Source: Spirosoma aureum (GTDB taxonomy: Bacteria; Bacteroidota; Bacteroidia; Cytophagales; Spirosomataceae). Taken from it: a stretch of 64,000 bases of DNA. The translations under genes were made by a program, and so were the position numbers. Below the pieces are notes generated by a model. That model saw only the letters and a program-made list of their open reading frames with translations, was not told where the DNA came from and made no database searches. Each line of letters begins with the position of its first letter. Positions within the stretch are counted from its first letter, which is position 1. Location: assembly GCF_011604685.1 (NCBI RefSeq), contig NZ_CP050063.1, positions 6,365,001-6,429,000 of the forward strand, written 5' to 3'. Positions 44,928 through 53,698 of the stretch are shown one piece after another.

Positions 44928-45464
44928 ATGACGACACTGTTGGGTATAGGTTCCCGAATTAGCCACACAGAGTTTGGCGATGGTGTGGTAATCAACCTGA
45001 AAGCTACAGGCTACACCATCACTTTTCTGCAACATGGCGTGAAGGTACTCAAATTCGACACACCCATGACCATTCTGGAGGCCATTGAGCCAGATGGCGA
45101 TCTTGTTAGTTTATTCGACGTCGAACAGGCTTTAGCGCGGGTGCTACAGCGCTGGTCGGACCAAACCGAAGTCGTTCCACTTGGTGATAAGTGGAAAGGA
45201 GGCAAATTGATATTGAAACCCGGCCGGACTGATCTGACGCCGAAAGAAATGCCGATCGATGGCTTTTTCCATAAAATTGTCATGGTCCGCGACCGCCTTC
45301 GCGTACTTGAACAGCGTATCAATGCCAGCAATCTGGACGATGAAGAGAAAGTGAATATTCAGCAATACATCACAAAAATATACGGGAGCCTTACCTCCTT
45401 CAACCTGCTCTTTAAAAACCAGAATCAGCAGTTTGTCGGCGAGAAAGTCCTTAGCGAAGCCTAA
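44928..45464 (+). CDS. Hypothetical protein with Tudor/KOW-like N-terminus
   Basis: A 178-aa protein. Residues about 5-50 (GIGSRISHTEFGDGVVINLKATGYTITFLQHGVKVL) look like the small beta-barrel found in CarD/UvrD-tail and KOW/Tudor-type domains, which bind nucleic acid or protein. The rest is helical, with a coiled-coil-like stretch (about 115-150). No function is known to me. It stands alone with its own terminator and diverges from the aminotransferase gene. Confidence 0.65.
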   Translation: MTTLLGIGSRISHTEFGDGVVINLKATGYTITFLQHGVKVLKFDTPMTILEAIEPDGDLVSLFDVEQALARVLQRWSDQTEVVPLGDKWKGGKLILKPGRTDLTPKEMPIDGFFHKIVMVRDRLRVLEQRINASNLDDEEKVNIQQYITKIYGSLTSFNLLFKNQNQQFVGEKVLSEA

Positions 45465-45502
45465 TATTTTTTCATGTAGTTTTGGGTTAGTAGATTTGAA
45501 GC

Positions 45503-45538
45503 TCCCCGCTATCGGCTCGATAACGGGGACTTTTTTTT
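45503..45538 (+). terminator. Rho-independent terminator
   Basis: TCCCCG...TATC pairs with GATA...CGGGGA (one mismatch) around a 5-nt loop, and an eight-T run follows. It closes the 178-aa gene. Confidence 0.85.
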
Positions 45539-45570
45539 GTTGGACCTCCCAAATTCGTCGCTGGTGATTC

Positions 45571-46311
45571 TTACTGTCGGCGGTCGAAGAGAGCTTTCTC
45601 AACCTCTTCTTTATAATTACGCCCGATTGGAATCTGGCTCCCATCGATGATCAGCCGATTTCGCTCAATTCGACTAATTCTCGATACAGCCGCAATGAAC
45701 GACTTGTGTACCCGCATGAACTGGCTTTGAGGAAAAATCTCGTGCATGGCTTTGATAGAGCCTTTTATGACAATTTTGCTGGTAGTTGTATAGATAATGG
45801 CGTAATCCTTAAGTCCCTGAATATAAATCACATCATCAAAATTCAGCTTGATACGCTGTAGGCCACTTTTTACAAAGATTGACTCGGGGCGTGTTTCGGC
45901 CGGGCCGTCTTCCAGATTGGCGTTTTGCTCTTTCAGGGCCAAAAAGTCGCGGATTTTCTCGATTGCCTGTATAAATCGCGGATAGGAAATGGGTTTTAGC
46001 AAAAAATCGATGACCCCCAGCTCAAAGCCCTCGAATGCATAGTCGCGGTAAGCGGTAGTAAAAACCGTGATGGGTGGACGAGGTAACGATTTCAGAAAAT
46101 CAATACCGTTCATGCCGGGCATTTCAATGTCCAGAAACAACACATCGGCTTCATGATTTTCCAGGTACAAAAGGGCCTCACGGGCATTGCCGAATGGGTG
46201 CACGGTCCCGGTAAAATCGAATCGGCTCAGGTATCCTTCCAGCACTTCACGGGCTAGGGCCTCGTCATCGACGACTACGCAGTTTAGCATCATTGGCCTG
46301 GTGGTTTCCAA
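45571..46311 (-). CDS. LytTR-family response regulator
   Basis: A 246-aa regulator. The receiver domain (about 8-125) has acidic residues VVDDEA, the phospho-acceptor Asp in VLFLDIEMPGMNG, and the Lys in LLKPISYPRF. A LytTR DNA-binding domain (about 150-245) has IFVKSGLQRIKLNFDDVIYIQG, FMRVHKSFIAAVSRI and PIGRNYKEEV. It is the last gene of an operon headed by a LytS-type kinase, with three secreted-protein genes between. It would bind direct-repeat promoters as a dimer. Confidence 0.95.
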   Translation of the reverse strand: METTRPMMLNCVVVDDEALAREVLEGYLSRFDFTGTVHPFGNAREALLYLENHEADVLFLDIEMPGMNGIDFLKSLPRPPITVFTTAYRDYAFEGFELGVIDFLLKPISYPRFIQAIEKIRDFLALKEQNANLEDGPAETRPESIFVKSGLQRIKLNFDDVIYIQGLKDYAIIYTTTSKIVIKGSIKAMHEIFPQSQFMRVHKSFIAAVSRISRIERNRLIIDGSQIPIGRNYKEEVEKALFDRRQ

Positions 46312-46323
46312 AAATCGCGCTTA

Positions 46324-46842
46324 TTAATTGACAACCCGGTTCAACGTATAACTTAAATTCTCATCGCCAACCCTGAATCGGCGTTCCTGGTCCAGGATAA
46401 ACAATACGTCATCATCACCCTTCAGCAAATAAATGGAAACCTCAGGTTTGTCGGAATCCAACTGATAAACAATAGCGTTTGGATCAGTTTTTATACCGTG
46501 CACAATTGCCCATTTTCCTTCCCGAGCCGCCGAGCGATTCAACGTTCCCAATAGTCGATAAGTCGTTGGCTGATGGGTAGTCGGATCCTGATAGAGCGTT
46601 AGCCCCCATTTCACTTTCCAACACTCAGGGCTAACAGAAATTTTCCAGTCTTTGGCGATTTCGGAACAAGGGAACCTGCCGCCAAAAACGCCTACCACTT
46701 CCGGTCCACTGGCGATGGGTGAGCGGTAGTTTTTTTTCGAGGGAACATTCGTCAGGCGGGCATCCTGCGCGTTGACCCGATTGGTACAGAGAAAAAGACC
46801 GATCAGGCAGATGCATATAGTTCTGATTTTCATTGCGTTCAA
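46324..46842 (-). CDS. Secreted NlpE-like protein, copy 2
   Basis: A 172-aa protein with a signal peptide (about 1-25, ending RVNAQ). The mature part has VGVFGGRFPCSEIAKDW, WGLTLYQDPTTHQPTTY, GKWAIVHG and DDDVLFILDQERRFRVGDENLSYTLNR. This is the pattern of NlpE/META-like envelope-stress proteins; the family call is tentative. It is a paralogue of the next gene upstream and shares its order of motifs. The position between a kinase and its regulator suggests a periplasmic sensor or reporter. Confidence 0.65.
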   Translation of the reverse strand: MNAMKIRTICICLIGLFLCTNRVNAQDARLTNVPSKKNYRSPIASGPEVVGVFGGRFPCSEIAKDWKISVSPECWKVKWGLTLYQDPTTHQPTTYRLLGTLNRSAAREGKWAIVHGIKTDPNAIVYQLDSDKPEVSIYLLKGDDDVLFILDQERRFRVGDENLSYTLNRVVN

Positions 46843-46845
46843 CGA

Positions 46846-47340
46846 TTATTTTCTGTTCAGAGTGTAGCTCCAGCCCTCATGACCAATCATTAGTTTGCCC
46901 TGCTGATCCAATAAGTGGAGCAGCCGACTCCCTGAGCCATTACCTTCCAGATTGACAAAGGAGATGGCCGTTTCGGGTGTATCCGGATTTAATCGATAAA
47001 TCTCCCTGTTTTGGGCATCTTTCAGAATTACCCATTTCCCTTCCTTCTCCAGGCTGGTTCCACCATTTTGGAAGCCGGTTGTATTCGGTTGTGTCATGCC
47101 GTAGGTATACCGAATTTTATAGACGGTAGGCGCTTGATTTCGAGGGTCCCGCTGGAGGGCTACGTTCCATTTTATAAACTCACAATCTGCACTGGCTGGA
47201 ATCGACAGCATCGTTCTCGGAATCATGTCGCAGGGGCTGCTGGCCACAAAAATGGCTGGTTCGGACGATGTTCGACTGGCCTGGACAAACCAGATTGCCA
47301 GCAGGACAAGCATACTGATTTTGGCGAATTTCATAGTCAA
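46846..47340 (-). CDS. Secreted NlpE-like protein, copy 1
   Basis: A 164-aa paralogue of the gene that follows it by 3 bp. It has a signal peptide (about 1-21), SPCDMIPRTMLS, FIKWNVALQRDPRNQAPTVYKI, GKWVILKD, LLHLLDQQGKLMIGHEGWSYTLNRK. The shared C-terminal box (L-LDQ-G-L-IG...SYTLNR) shows tandem duplication followed by divergence. Function is unknown; envelope sensing is inferred from context. Confidence 0.65.
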   Translation of the reverse strand: MTMKFAKISMLVLLAIWFVQASRTSSEPAIFVASSPCDMIPRTMLSIPASADCEFIKWNVALQRDPRNQAPTVYKIRYTYGMTQPNTTGFQNGGTSLEKEGKWVILKDAQNREIYRLNPDTPETAISFVNLEGNGSGSRLLHLLDQQGKLMIGHEGWSYTLNRK

Positions 47341-47347
47341 TAAGGGT

Positions 47348-48337
47348 CTATTTGGCTGTATTTTTCACACGTAATTTCCGTTCCAGCGTCCATACATCGT
47401 TGCTGTAATCGAAGTCAGGATGGCGGATATCCTGCCCACCATATTTTCCGCCCGTCATGTAGATTTTTCCCCGATGCACACAGGCTGCAATACCTCCGCG
47501 CGGTGACCAGGGTGCGTTTTGTTCGCGCCAGTTGCGCCCATCCGAACTGATTAAAACCTGACTGCTGAATTGCCCATTTCGGTTACAGCCCAATAGCCAG
47601 ATCTGCCCATCCAGCACCACAGCCGCGTAGCCGAAAATTTGTATGCCTTTGGCAATTTCGGGCGTTTCCAGCTTCCAGTTTACGCCATCCTCCGACGACC
47701 AGACGTCGTTATTGAGGAGGTATAATTTATTCCGTAAGGTTACGATCTGGCTACCACTTCGCTTACCAAATGGGAGATTGTCTTTTACGTTCTGCCAATG
47801 GACACCATCTGGCGAATTCCAGATATCGGCGAATTGCGTCTGGCTGTTTTCTCCACCGATCAGCCAGATCTTATGCTGAAAAACAAAGGGGTGATAGAAA
47901 AATCGCCGGGGCAGATTGCTTTGTCCGGCGATACGATTCCAGTGCTTCAAGTCCTGAGTCTGGTAAATTTCGGGTCTAAGTGTATATCGTTCGATATTAC
48001 CCGTAAAGTGGCCAAGACCCAGAATCGTGTCGTTGAACTGGATGTAATCCAGAAATGCCAGGTTAGAAATGACATTGGGCAAAGTTGATTTTTTCCAGTC
48101 CCTGCCATCAATAGAGAACCAGTTGCCATCGGGATGAAAAACCCAAAGCGTATCCCGATGACTGAACATCTGGAAATTATAGCTCTTCTTCCAGGGGCCC
48201 TCCTCCAGTTTTTTTGTCCATTTATAGTCTGGCTTGCTAATCGGGGCAAGTCCATCTGTGTACTTGCTCAACTGTTCAGAATTGATCACCCATGGTAGTA
48301 GAAAGGTGATCAGCAGATAACGAAATAGGCTATCCAT
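47348..48337 (-). CDS. Secreted kelch/sialidase-like beta-propeller protein
   Basis: A 329-aa protein with a short signal peptide (about 1-20). It has repeated blades with W-S-DG-NW-type loops (IWNSPDGVHWQNV, VWSSEDGVNWKLE, LISSDGRNWRE), which define a kelch or galactose-oxidase-like propeller. There is no catalytic signature. It is the second gene of the two-component operon, 44 bp after the kinase and 7 bp before the NlpE-like pair, and may be an extracytoplasmic ligand-binding protein. Confidence 0.75.
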   Translation of the reverse strand: MDSLFRYLLITFLLPWVINSEQLSKYTDGLAPISKPDYKWTKKLEEGPWKKSYNFQMFSHRDTLWVFHPDGNWFSIDGRDWKKSTLPNVISNLAFLDYIQFNDTILGLGHFTGNIERYTLRPEIYQTQDLKHWNRIAGQSNLPRRFFYHPFVFQHKIWLIGGENSQTQFADIWNSPDGVHWQNVKDNLPFGKRSGSQIVTLRNKLYLLNNDVWSSEDGVNWKLETPEIAKGIQIFGYAAVVLDGQIWLLGCNRNGQFSSQVLISSDGRNWREQNAPWSPRGGIAACVHRGKIYMTGGKYGGQDIRHPDFDYSNDVWTLERKLRVKNTAK

Positions 48338-48381
48338 GGCTCGTTCGTGTTTAGTGTCGAAAGCACAGGTACATTTCCCTA

Positions 48382-49449
48382 TCAGTCAGCAAATGAGATG
48401 TATAAAGCTGCTTTGTAGGTATCCAGCCTGTCTTCCGTTTGAAGCGTATAGCGTCCTGGATAAAGCAATTCCAGTCGTTTCCGAAGATTGGTCAGACCAA
48501 TACCACCTTTCTGTTGCTTAGGCTGTGCTGTCGGTTTGTTGTTTTCAACCGTCATTTCCATCGCTGTTGCCTTCAGAGTCAACGTGCCATGAAGCCAGGA
48601 TTTTTCGGCCTGTTTGCCCACGCCGTGCTTAAACGCATTTTCGACCAGCGGCAGCAACAAAAGTGGAGCGATTTCCTGCCCGTTCGGGTTACCGTTGATT
48701 TGAAGGGCAATGTCGGAATGATCACCACAGCGGATTTTTTCCAGCTCAATGTAGTTCTTTAAATAGCCAATTTCCTTTTCGAGCGGCACCCGTGCATCAT
48801 CGCTGTCATAGAGCATATACTCCATCATTTCGGATAGTTTCAAAACCATATCCGGGGCCAGATCGGACTTCTTGAGGGTCAGCGCATAGAGGTTGTTCAG
48901 GATATTGAACAAAAAGTGCGGGTTCACCTGCGACCGCAGAAAATTCACCTCAGCCTGTAATTTTTCAACCGCAATCTTTTGGAGCATACGCTGCTGCTCG
49001 TACCAGTCGATGCTCAGTTTCAGGGGAACCATCAGGCCCAGGTACCACAAGGTGCTAAAGAAATTGTAGGATAACGTTTCGTACCAATTCCGGTTTAGGG
49101 TTGGCGCAATGATGAATCCGTATAAAAAATAGTCATAAAGAGTCTGTACGAACAGATAGCCCAGGATTGACAGGAATACCAATGAGAAATAGCGGAGATA
49201 ACGCCCGGTTAGCAAATAGCGGGGTAACAGATAGTGTAGATTGAGGTAAGCAATGCCAATCAGCAGAACAATTCGAATACTCACACAGGCCGCAAAAAAA
49301 GGCAAACCGGCCTTATAAATCAGGTATCGCTTCTCATAGAGGAAAAACCCGGTTATAAGCACCCAATAGGCCGTATGTACCAGCGCGTACTTGACTGGGA
49401 TAGTTCGGTTGGAAAGCGGAATTTTTACGCGTCTATCCAGAAAGTCCAT
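48382..49449 (-). CDS. LytS-type sensor histidine kinase
   Basis: A 355-aa membrane kinase. Four to five transmembrane helices span about residues 20-140. The phospho-acceptor is in FLRSQVNPHFLFNILNNLYAL (His about residue 178), and the ATP-binding part has PLLLLPLVENAFKHGVG and GGIGLTNLRKRLELLY. It lacks a recognised periplasmic sensor domain, so the secreted proteins encoded downstream may supply sensing. It heads the five-gene operon. Confidence 0.93.
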   Translation of the reverse strand: MDFLDRRVKIPLSNRTIPVKYALVHTAYWVLITGFFLYEKRYLIYKAGLPFFAACVSIRIVLLIGIAYLNLHYLLPRYLLTGRYLRYFSLVFLSILGYLFVQTLYDYFLYGFIIAPTLNRNWYETLSYNFFSTLWYLGLMVPLKLSIDWYEQQRMLQKIAVEKLQAEVNFLRSQVNPHFLFNILNNLYALTLKKSDLAPDMVLKLSEMMEYMLYDSDDARVPLEKEIGYLKNYIELEKIRCGDHSDIALQINGNPNGQEIAPLLLLPLVENAFKHGVGKQAEKSWLHGTLTLKATAMEMTVENNKPTAQPKQQKGGIGLTNLRKRLELLYPGRYTLQTEDRLDTYKAALYISFAD

Positions 49450-49657
49450 GCGAAAAACAGTTTGTAATCCGATGTAAATGAACGTAAAAGAAAAACGTCC
49501 TGAAAATTATATCGACCAACGACCAAAAAAGTAGAGGAAAGGAATTCGCCCATGCGGCTCGTCTATTTTTCCGACCGTTGGTCTACTATTTTTTGGAATA
49601 ATGAACGGCTTCGGTTGCTTTGTTCAGTCAGTAACCAGACAGCAAAAACTATAGATC

Positions 49658-50293
49658 ATGAAACCCCAAAAAATCATTCTGTTTATCGCCACTCTGGCCG
49701 TTACGCTGTATGCGTCTGCCCAGGACAAAAAAGTAGGCGGCCCTTGCGAAGGCTGTGAAGCGATCCATGAGAGTCTGGTTCCATTCGACAGGCTGGATGC
49801 GCTTACAAAACTACCCGATGCTACATGGGATGGTAAAAAACCGTTGGGCATCAATGGCATTGTGTATAAGGCAGATGGAAAAACGCCAGCTCCGGGTGTC
49901 ATTTTATACATCTACCATACCGACGAAACTGGGCATTATACCGCAAAAAAAGACGCCAAAGGCTGGGAGAAACGGCATGGGTCCATACGCGGCTGGATGC
50001 GTACCAATGATAAAGGCGAATACAAATTTGTTACACTCCGCCCAGCCCCCTACCCCGGTCGTACTGATCCTGCTCATATTCATATCACCCTAAAAGAGCC
50101 GGGAATCAACGAATACTACATTGATGAGTACCTGTTTGATGACGACCCGCTGCTCACTGCCGAAAAGCGGCAGAAGTTGGAGAACCGGGGTGGTAGTGGC
50201 ATCCTGAAGCTCAAGGATGTCGGCAATATGTTCAAAGCCGAACGACACATCATCCTCGGAAAAAACATTCCGAATTATCCCATAAATCAGTAA
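49658..50293 (+). CDS. Secreted intradiol dioxygenase-like protein
   Basis: A 211-aa protein with a signal peptide (about 1-21, ending LYASAQ). The domain resembles the intradiol ring-cleavage dioxygenase fold. GVILYIYHTDETGHYT, RGWMRTNDKGEYKFVTLRPAPYPGRTDPAHIHI in substance provides Tyr and His ligands for Fe(III). Cytosolic catechol dioxygenases are larger and not secreted, so the substrate may be an external aromatic. It stands 105 bp before an outer-membrane barrel gene on the same strand. Confidence 0.85.
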   Translation: MKPQKIILFIATLAVTLYASAQDKKVGGPCEGCEAIHESLVPFDRLDALTKLPDATWDGKKPLGINGIVYKADGKTPAPGVILYIYHTDETGHYTAKKDAKGWEKRHGSIRGWMRTNDKGEYKFVTLRPAPYPGRTDPAHIHITLKEPGINEYYIDEYLFDDDPLLTAEKRQKLENRGGSGILKLKDVGNMFKAERHIILGKNIPNYPINQ

Positions 50294-50398
50294 AGTCTAT
50301 CCTGTTGTCGTGAACATGATATCCTCTGTTGGGCGAGGACGGCTTCGCTATTGCCCTGAATGTCAGCTCACAGCCCGATTGTTACAAAACCAATCGTT

Positions 50399-52792
50399 AT
50401 GAAACGTTACTTCGTCTTCCTTTTTTTATCTGTTTTTGGCCAATGCCAACTGAAAGCCCAACTCACTGATAGCCTGGGCTCGGCAAGCGGATTTTTTGCA
50501 GATTCTATTACGGGGAAGGCCATTCCATTTGCGACTGTGAAGCTGTTTCAATCGCTCGGCGGTCCGAAGAAGAAACTGGCTGAGGGTACACTTACAGACA
50601 GTCTGGGGCATTTTTCGTTAAATAATCTGCCCTATGGTACGTATTCTCTTGCGTTTAGCGCAGTCGGTTATCGGGCATTCCAAACGCCGGTCTGGATGAT
50701 AAATGGCCAAAGTCCTGCTTTCGATCTGGGCACCATTGCCATCGGCCAGGATGTAAAAAACCTGAAAGCCGTCACTGTCAGAGGGCAAAAACCTTTGATT
50801 GAACAACGGGTGGATGGAATTACCTTCAACGTGGAAAGCCTGCCAGCCATTGCCGGTAGCAATGCGTCAGATGTGCTGCGCAAAGTACCGCTATTGTCGG
50901 TCGATGGGAACGGTGGGCTGTCGATGCGGGGAAGTTCGAATATCCGGGTTTTTATCGATGGTAAACCGTCCGAAATCTATGCTTCGTCTTTGGCAGATGC
51001 ATTGAAATCAATTCCTGGCGAAAGCATTGTCAACGTTGAGGTAATCACCCATCCATCGGCCCGGTACGATGCAGAAGGCACCGACGGGGTAGTGAACATC
51101 ATTACCCGGCGAATTCGAACGAATATCACAAATGGTAATGTGAGTGGCGTTCTGGGCAATCGAAGTGAAAGCCTGATGGGAAATGTGCAAAGCAAATACG
51201 ATAAATGGCTGGTGAAACTAGACGGATTTTACCAAACGTACTGGAATCAGAATGGATCGGTACTGGAACGAAAAACAGGGCCCGTTCAGGTCGTTCAGAA
51301 AAATGAATCCCGACAATCAGGCGATTACTTCTTTGGCGGGGCCAATGTTCTGTATAGCCTCGATTCGCTGAATACGCTCAATGTGGGTTACCGACATCGC
51401 TGGTCACCCTACCAGACGTATGTAATTTCAGATAATTTTTATACCAAAAATGGTACAGTACTTCCCTCCTTTCGGCGGCAGATCGATACGCCGATTACCA
51501 ACGATGGGGATGCATTTACTGCCGGATACACAGGAAACTCGCGGGATAAGCAGAAAGAAATTTCGCTGCTGGGTACCTGTTTTCTGTTCAACGGCACAAG
51601 CCGTTACGACATGGAACAAATCAATAATGACCAAACGCCTAACAAAGAGAATTTCTCTGGTAAAACCCTAAACCGCGATCTGATGATTCAGGCAGATTAT
51701 ACGCAGTCGTTTCAGAACAACCTGAAGTGGGAAATCGGCGGAAAACTCACGCAAAAAAATCTCAATAGCGACAGCCGGTTTGGGATCTATGATTTTGGCA
51801 CTCATTCGTACAATAACGACCCGCTCCGGACAAATGCATTCTCGTATCGAAGCACGATTTATGCGGTGTATACCAACTTTAGTTTTCAGCTAAAAAAATG
51901 GCAATTTATGGCTGGGACGCGCTATGAACAAACAGATCTGAATGCCAACTTCAAGGGCAATTTATTGCAAATACCCGGTTTTCAGAATCTGGTCCCCAAC
52001 CTGTTAATCAGCAAAAATCTGAATCAGAAAAGCACAGTAAAGCTGGGGTATACCGTGAAGCTGGTTCGCCCGTACTTTTCCTATCTGAATCCAACGATCA
52101 ACAACAGCGATTCCCTCACTAATCAATTTGGCAATCCTTATCTGCGCCCAGAAATCACCCGCCGATACCAGCTTAGCTTTTCCCGGAATGGCGCCCGGTT
52201 ATTTACTGACATTGCTCTGTTTTACAACCACAACCAAAACAGTATTGAGAGCATCCGAACCGTACGGTCTGATGGCGTTGTTGAAAATACCTGGCAAAAT
52301 ATTGGCCGCAATAAACGGCTAGGTTTTTCAGCAAATCTGACCTGGAAACCCAGCCCAAACATCAGTCTGGGAAGTACGCTGACCATGCAGTATGTTCAAC
52401 TGGAAAGTCCGGCTATGCAATTGCGTAACAGCGGCCTGATGAGGCAATTAGTTCTGAATTACAGCTATAAACTACCCAAAGGCTACAGCATCGATTTCTA
52501 CGGCTTTTTCGATGTGGCTACGATCCAGTTACAGGGTTATCGTTCCGGCTGGAAATTTTACAACATGACGTTCAGTAAAAAATCGACGAATGACCGGTTT
52601 AACATGAGTTTGCGCATGGAAACGTTCCTGACGCCCTACACCTTTATCGACGAAGTAACCATGTCTGAATCCTTCTATCAACGACAAACCAGTCGTTATC
52701 AGAACCAGAATCTTCGATTTACGGTCTCGTATAAGCTGGGCAAAAAGGACATAAAAAGTCCGCGGATGCGGCAGGCAGAAAACCCGGAGTAA
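50399..52792 (+). CDS. Outer membrane barrel protein with carboxypeptidase-like and plug domains
   Basis: The ATG at 50399 (MKRYFVFLFL) gives 797 aa with a signal peptide ending LKAQ. A regulatory-like domain (SGFFADSITGKAIPFATVKLF), a TonB plug with the DVLRKVPLLSVDGNGGLSMRGSSNIRVFIDGKP segment and PSARYDAEGTDGVVNIIT, and a large barrel are present. The combination is the outer membrane beta-barrel family protein PF14905 type. The 13-residue extension from 50360 is not signal-like. The transported substrate is unknown. Confidence 0.88.
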   Translation: MKRYFVFLFLSVFGQCQLKAQLTDSLGSASGFFADSITGKAIPFATVKLFQSLGGPKKKLAEGTLTDSLGHFSLNNLPYGTYSLAFSAVGYRAFQTPVWMINGQSPAFDLGTIAIGQDVKNLKAVTVRGQKPLIEQRVDGITFNVESLPAIAGSNASDVLRKVPLLSVDGNGGLSMRGSSNIRVFIDGKPSEIYASSLADALKSIPGESIVNVEVITHPSARYDAEGTDGVVNIITRRIRTNITNGNVSGVLGNRSESLMGNVQSKYDKWLVKLDGFYQTYWNQNGSVLERKTGPVQVVQKNESRQSGDYFFGGANVLYSLDSLNTLNVGYRHRWSPYQTYVISDNFYTKNGTVLPSFRRQIDTPITNDGDAFTAGYTGNSRDKQKEISLLGTCFLFNGTSRYDMEQINNDQTPNKENFSGKTLNRDLMIQADYTQSFQNNLKWEIGGKLTQKNLNSDSRFGIYDFGTHSYNNDPLRTNAFSYRSTIYAVYTNFSFQLKKWQFMAGTRYEQTDLNANFKGNLLQIPGFQNLVPNLLISKNLNQKSTVKLGYTVKLVRPYFSYLNPTINNSDSLTNQFGNPYLRPEITRRYQLSFSRNGARLFTDIALFYNHNQNSIESIRTVRSDGVVENTWQNIGRNKRLGFSANLTWKPSPNISLGSTLTMQYVQLESPAMQLRNSGLMRQLVLNYSYKLPKGYSIDFYGFFDVATIQLQGYRSGWKFYNMTFSKKSTNDRFNMSLRMETFLTPYTFIDEVTMSESFYQRQTSRYQNQNLRFTVSYKLGKKDIKSPRMRQAENPE

Positions 52793-52839
52793 CCTGGTCA
52801 TCAACAGTCGGCATCCATTGGACACAAGTGCGCTTTGGT

Positions 52840-53695
52840 TTATAAATAGTTTGATCCTGACCAACTAGCGTTGCCAGCATATCGAACCAAAATGGGAGTT
52901 CGTAGGTACATTTCGAACCACGCCCGTAATCCCATAGAGCCTCTTCTCACTACCAAATGACAAGACTTCCCAACCGGGTCCTGATTGCCGAAGTATTTCC
53001 GGGCGGTTTCCTGAGTCAGTACCACCGTGTTTGGCTCGTCGACGCCCGCTTCGAATTCCCTTCAGGAAATGAATGGTGAATACATCGAAAAAAGATGAGT
53101 CGGCATACAGCAAATTATCTTCTTTAAAAGAAGTTGTTCCGTAGCTCACAAACCCACCTCCCTGATTCCGGATACGGGTTGTTTGCAGGACTTCGGGAAA
53201 CTCACTACGTAGGTTCTGCGCAACACTTGGCCCCAGCGTTGGGCCGTTAATATCTTCGCCGTTCAATCGTAAATTGATACTCACGCGTACAATTCGATCC
53301 GCTTTCTGATTATAACAGTCGCAGGATGAATTATCCTGCACATACAGCATGATCAATATGCAGGTGGCCAATCCGATAGCCAGACCAATCACGTTGATGC
53401 TAGTTGAAACTTTCTACCGCTTCAGATTGCGAAAGGCAATTTTGAAAAAGTTATAAAGCATGTCAGGAGTTAAGCTTGACGGTTTATGATCGTATTCTGG
53501 TTGTCGTTTCCTCCGGCGCACAAACGGTGGCAGCACCGACACCACATTGAGCACATAACGCAGGGTAGCGTGCGTTTGACCGACCGCTCATACCAGTACC
53601 GATACAGCTCATCCAGATCCCCCTCCACTTCCTCCAGGGTGTAGCCAGGTCAGTAGCCAATGGGCCCAGCGGGGCGGAGATTGATCAGCCGTCAT
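52840..53695 (-). pseudogene. Decayed 3'-truncated ABC permease (FtsX/MacB type)
   Basis: The minus strand encodes the first third of a permease of the same family as the two genes upstream, broken in several places. The start (MTADQSPPRWAHW) runs into an 11-nt deletion near 53636-53641. A single-base deletion lies near 53580, an in-frame TAG precedes KVSTSINVIGLAIG (about 53413), and a frameshift lies near 53000, with MVLTQETARKYFGNQDPVGK in another frame. The end is missing about two thirds of the usual length. The first 190 bp are almost identical to the intact neighbour (56107-56290), which pinpoints the deletions. Confidence 0.88.
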
Positions 53696-53698
53696 CGC

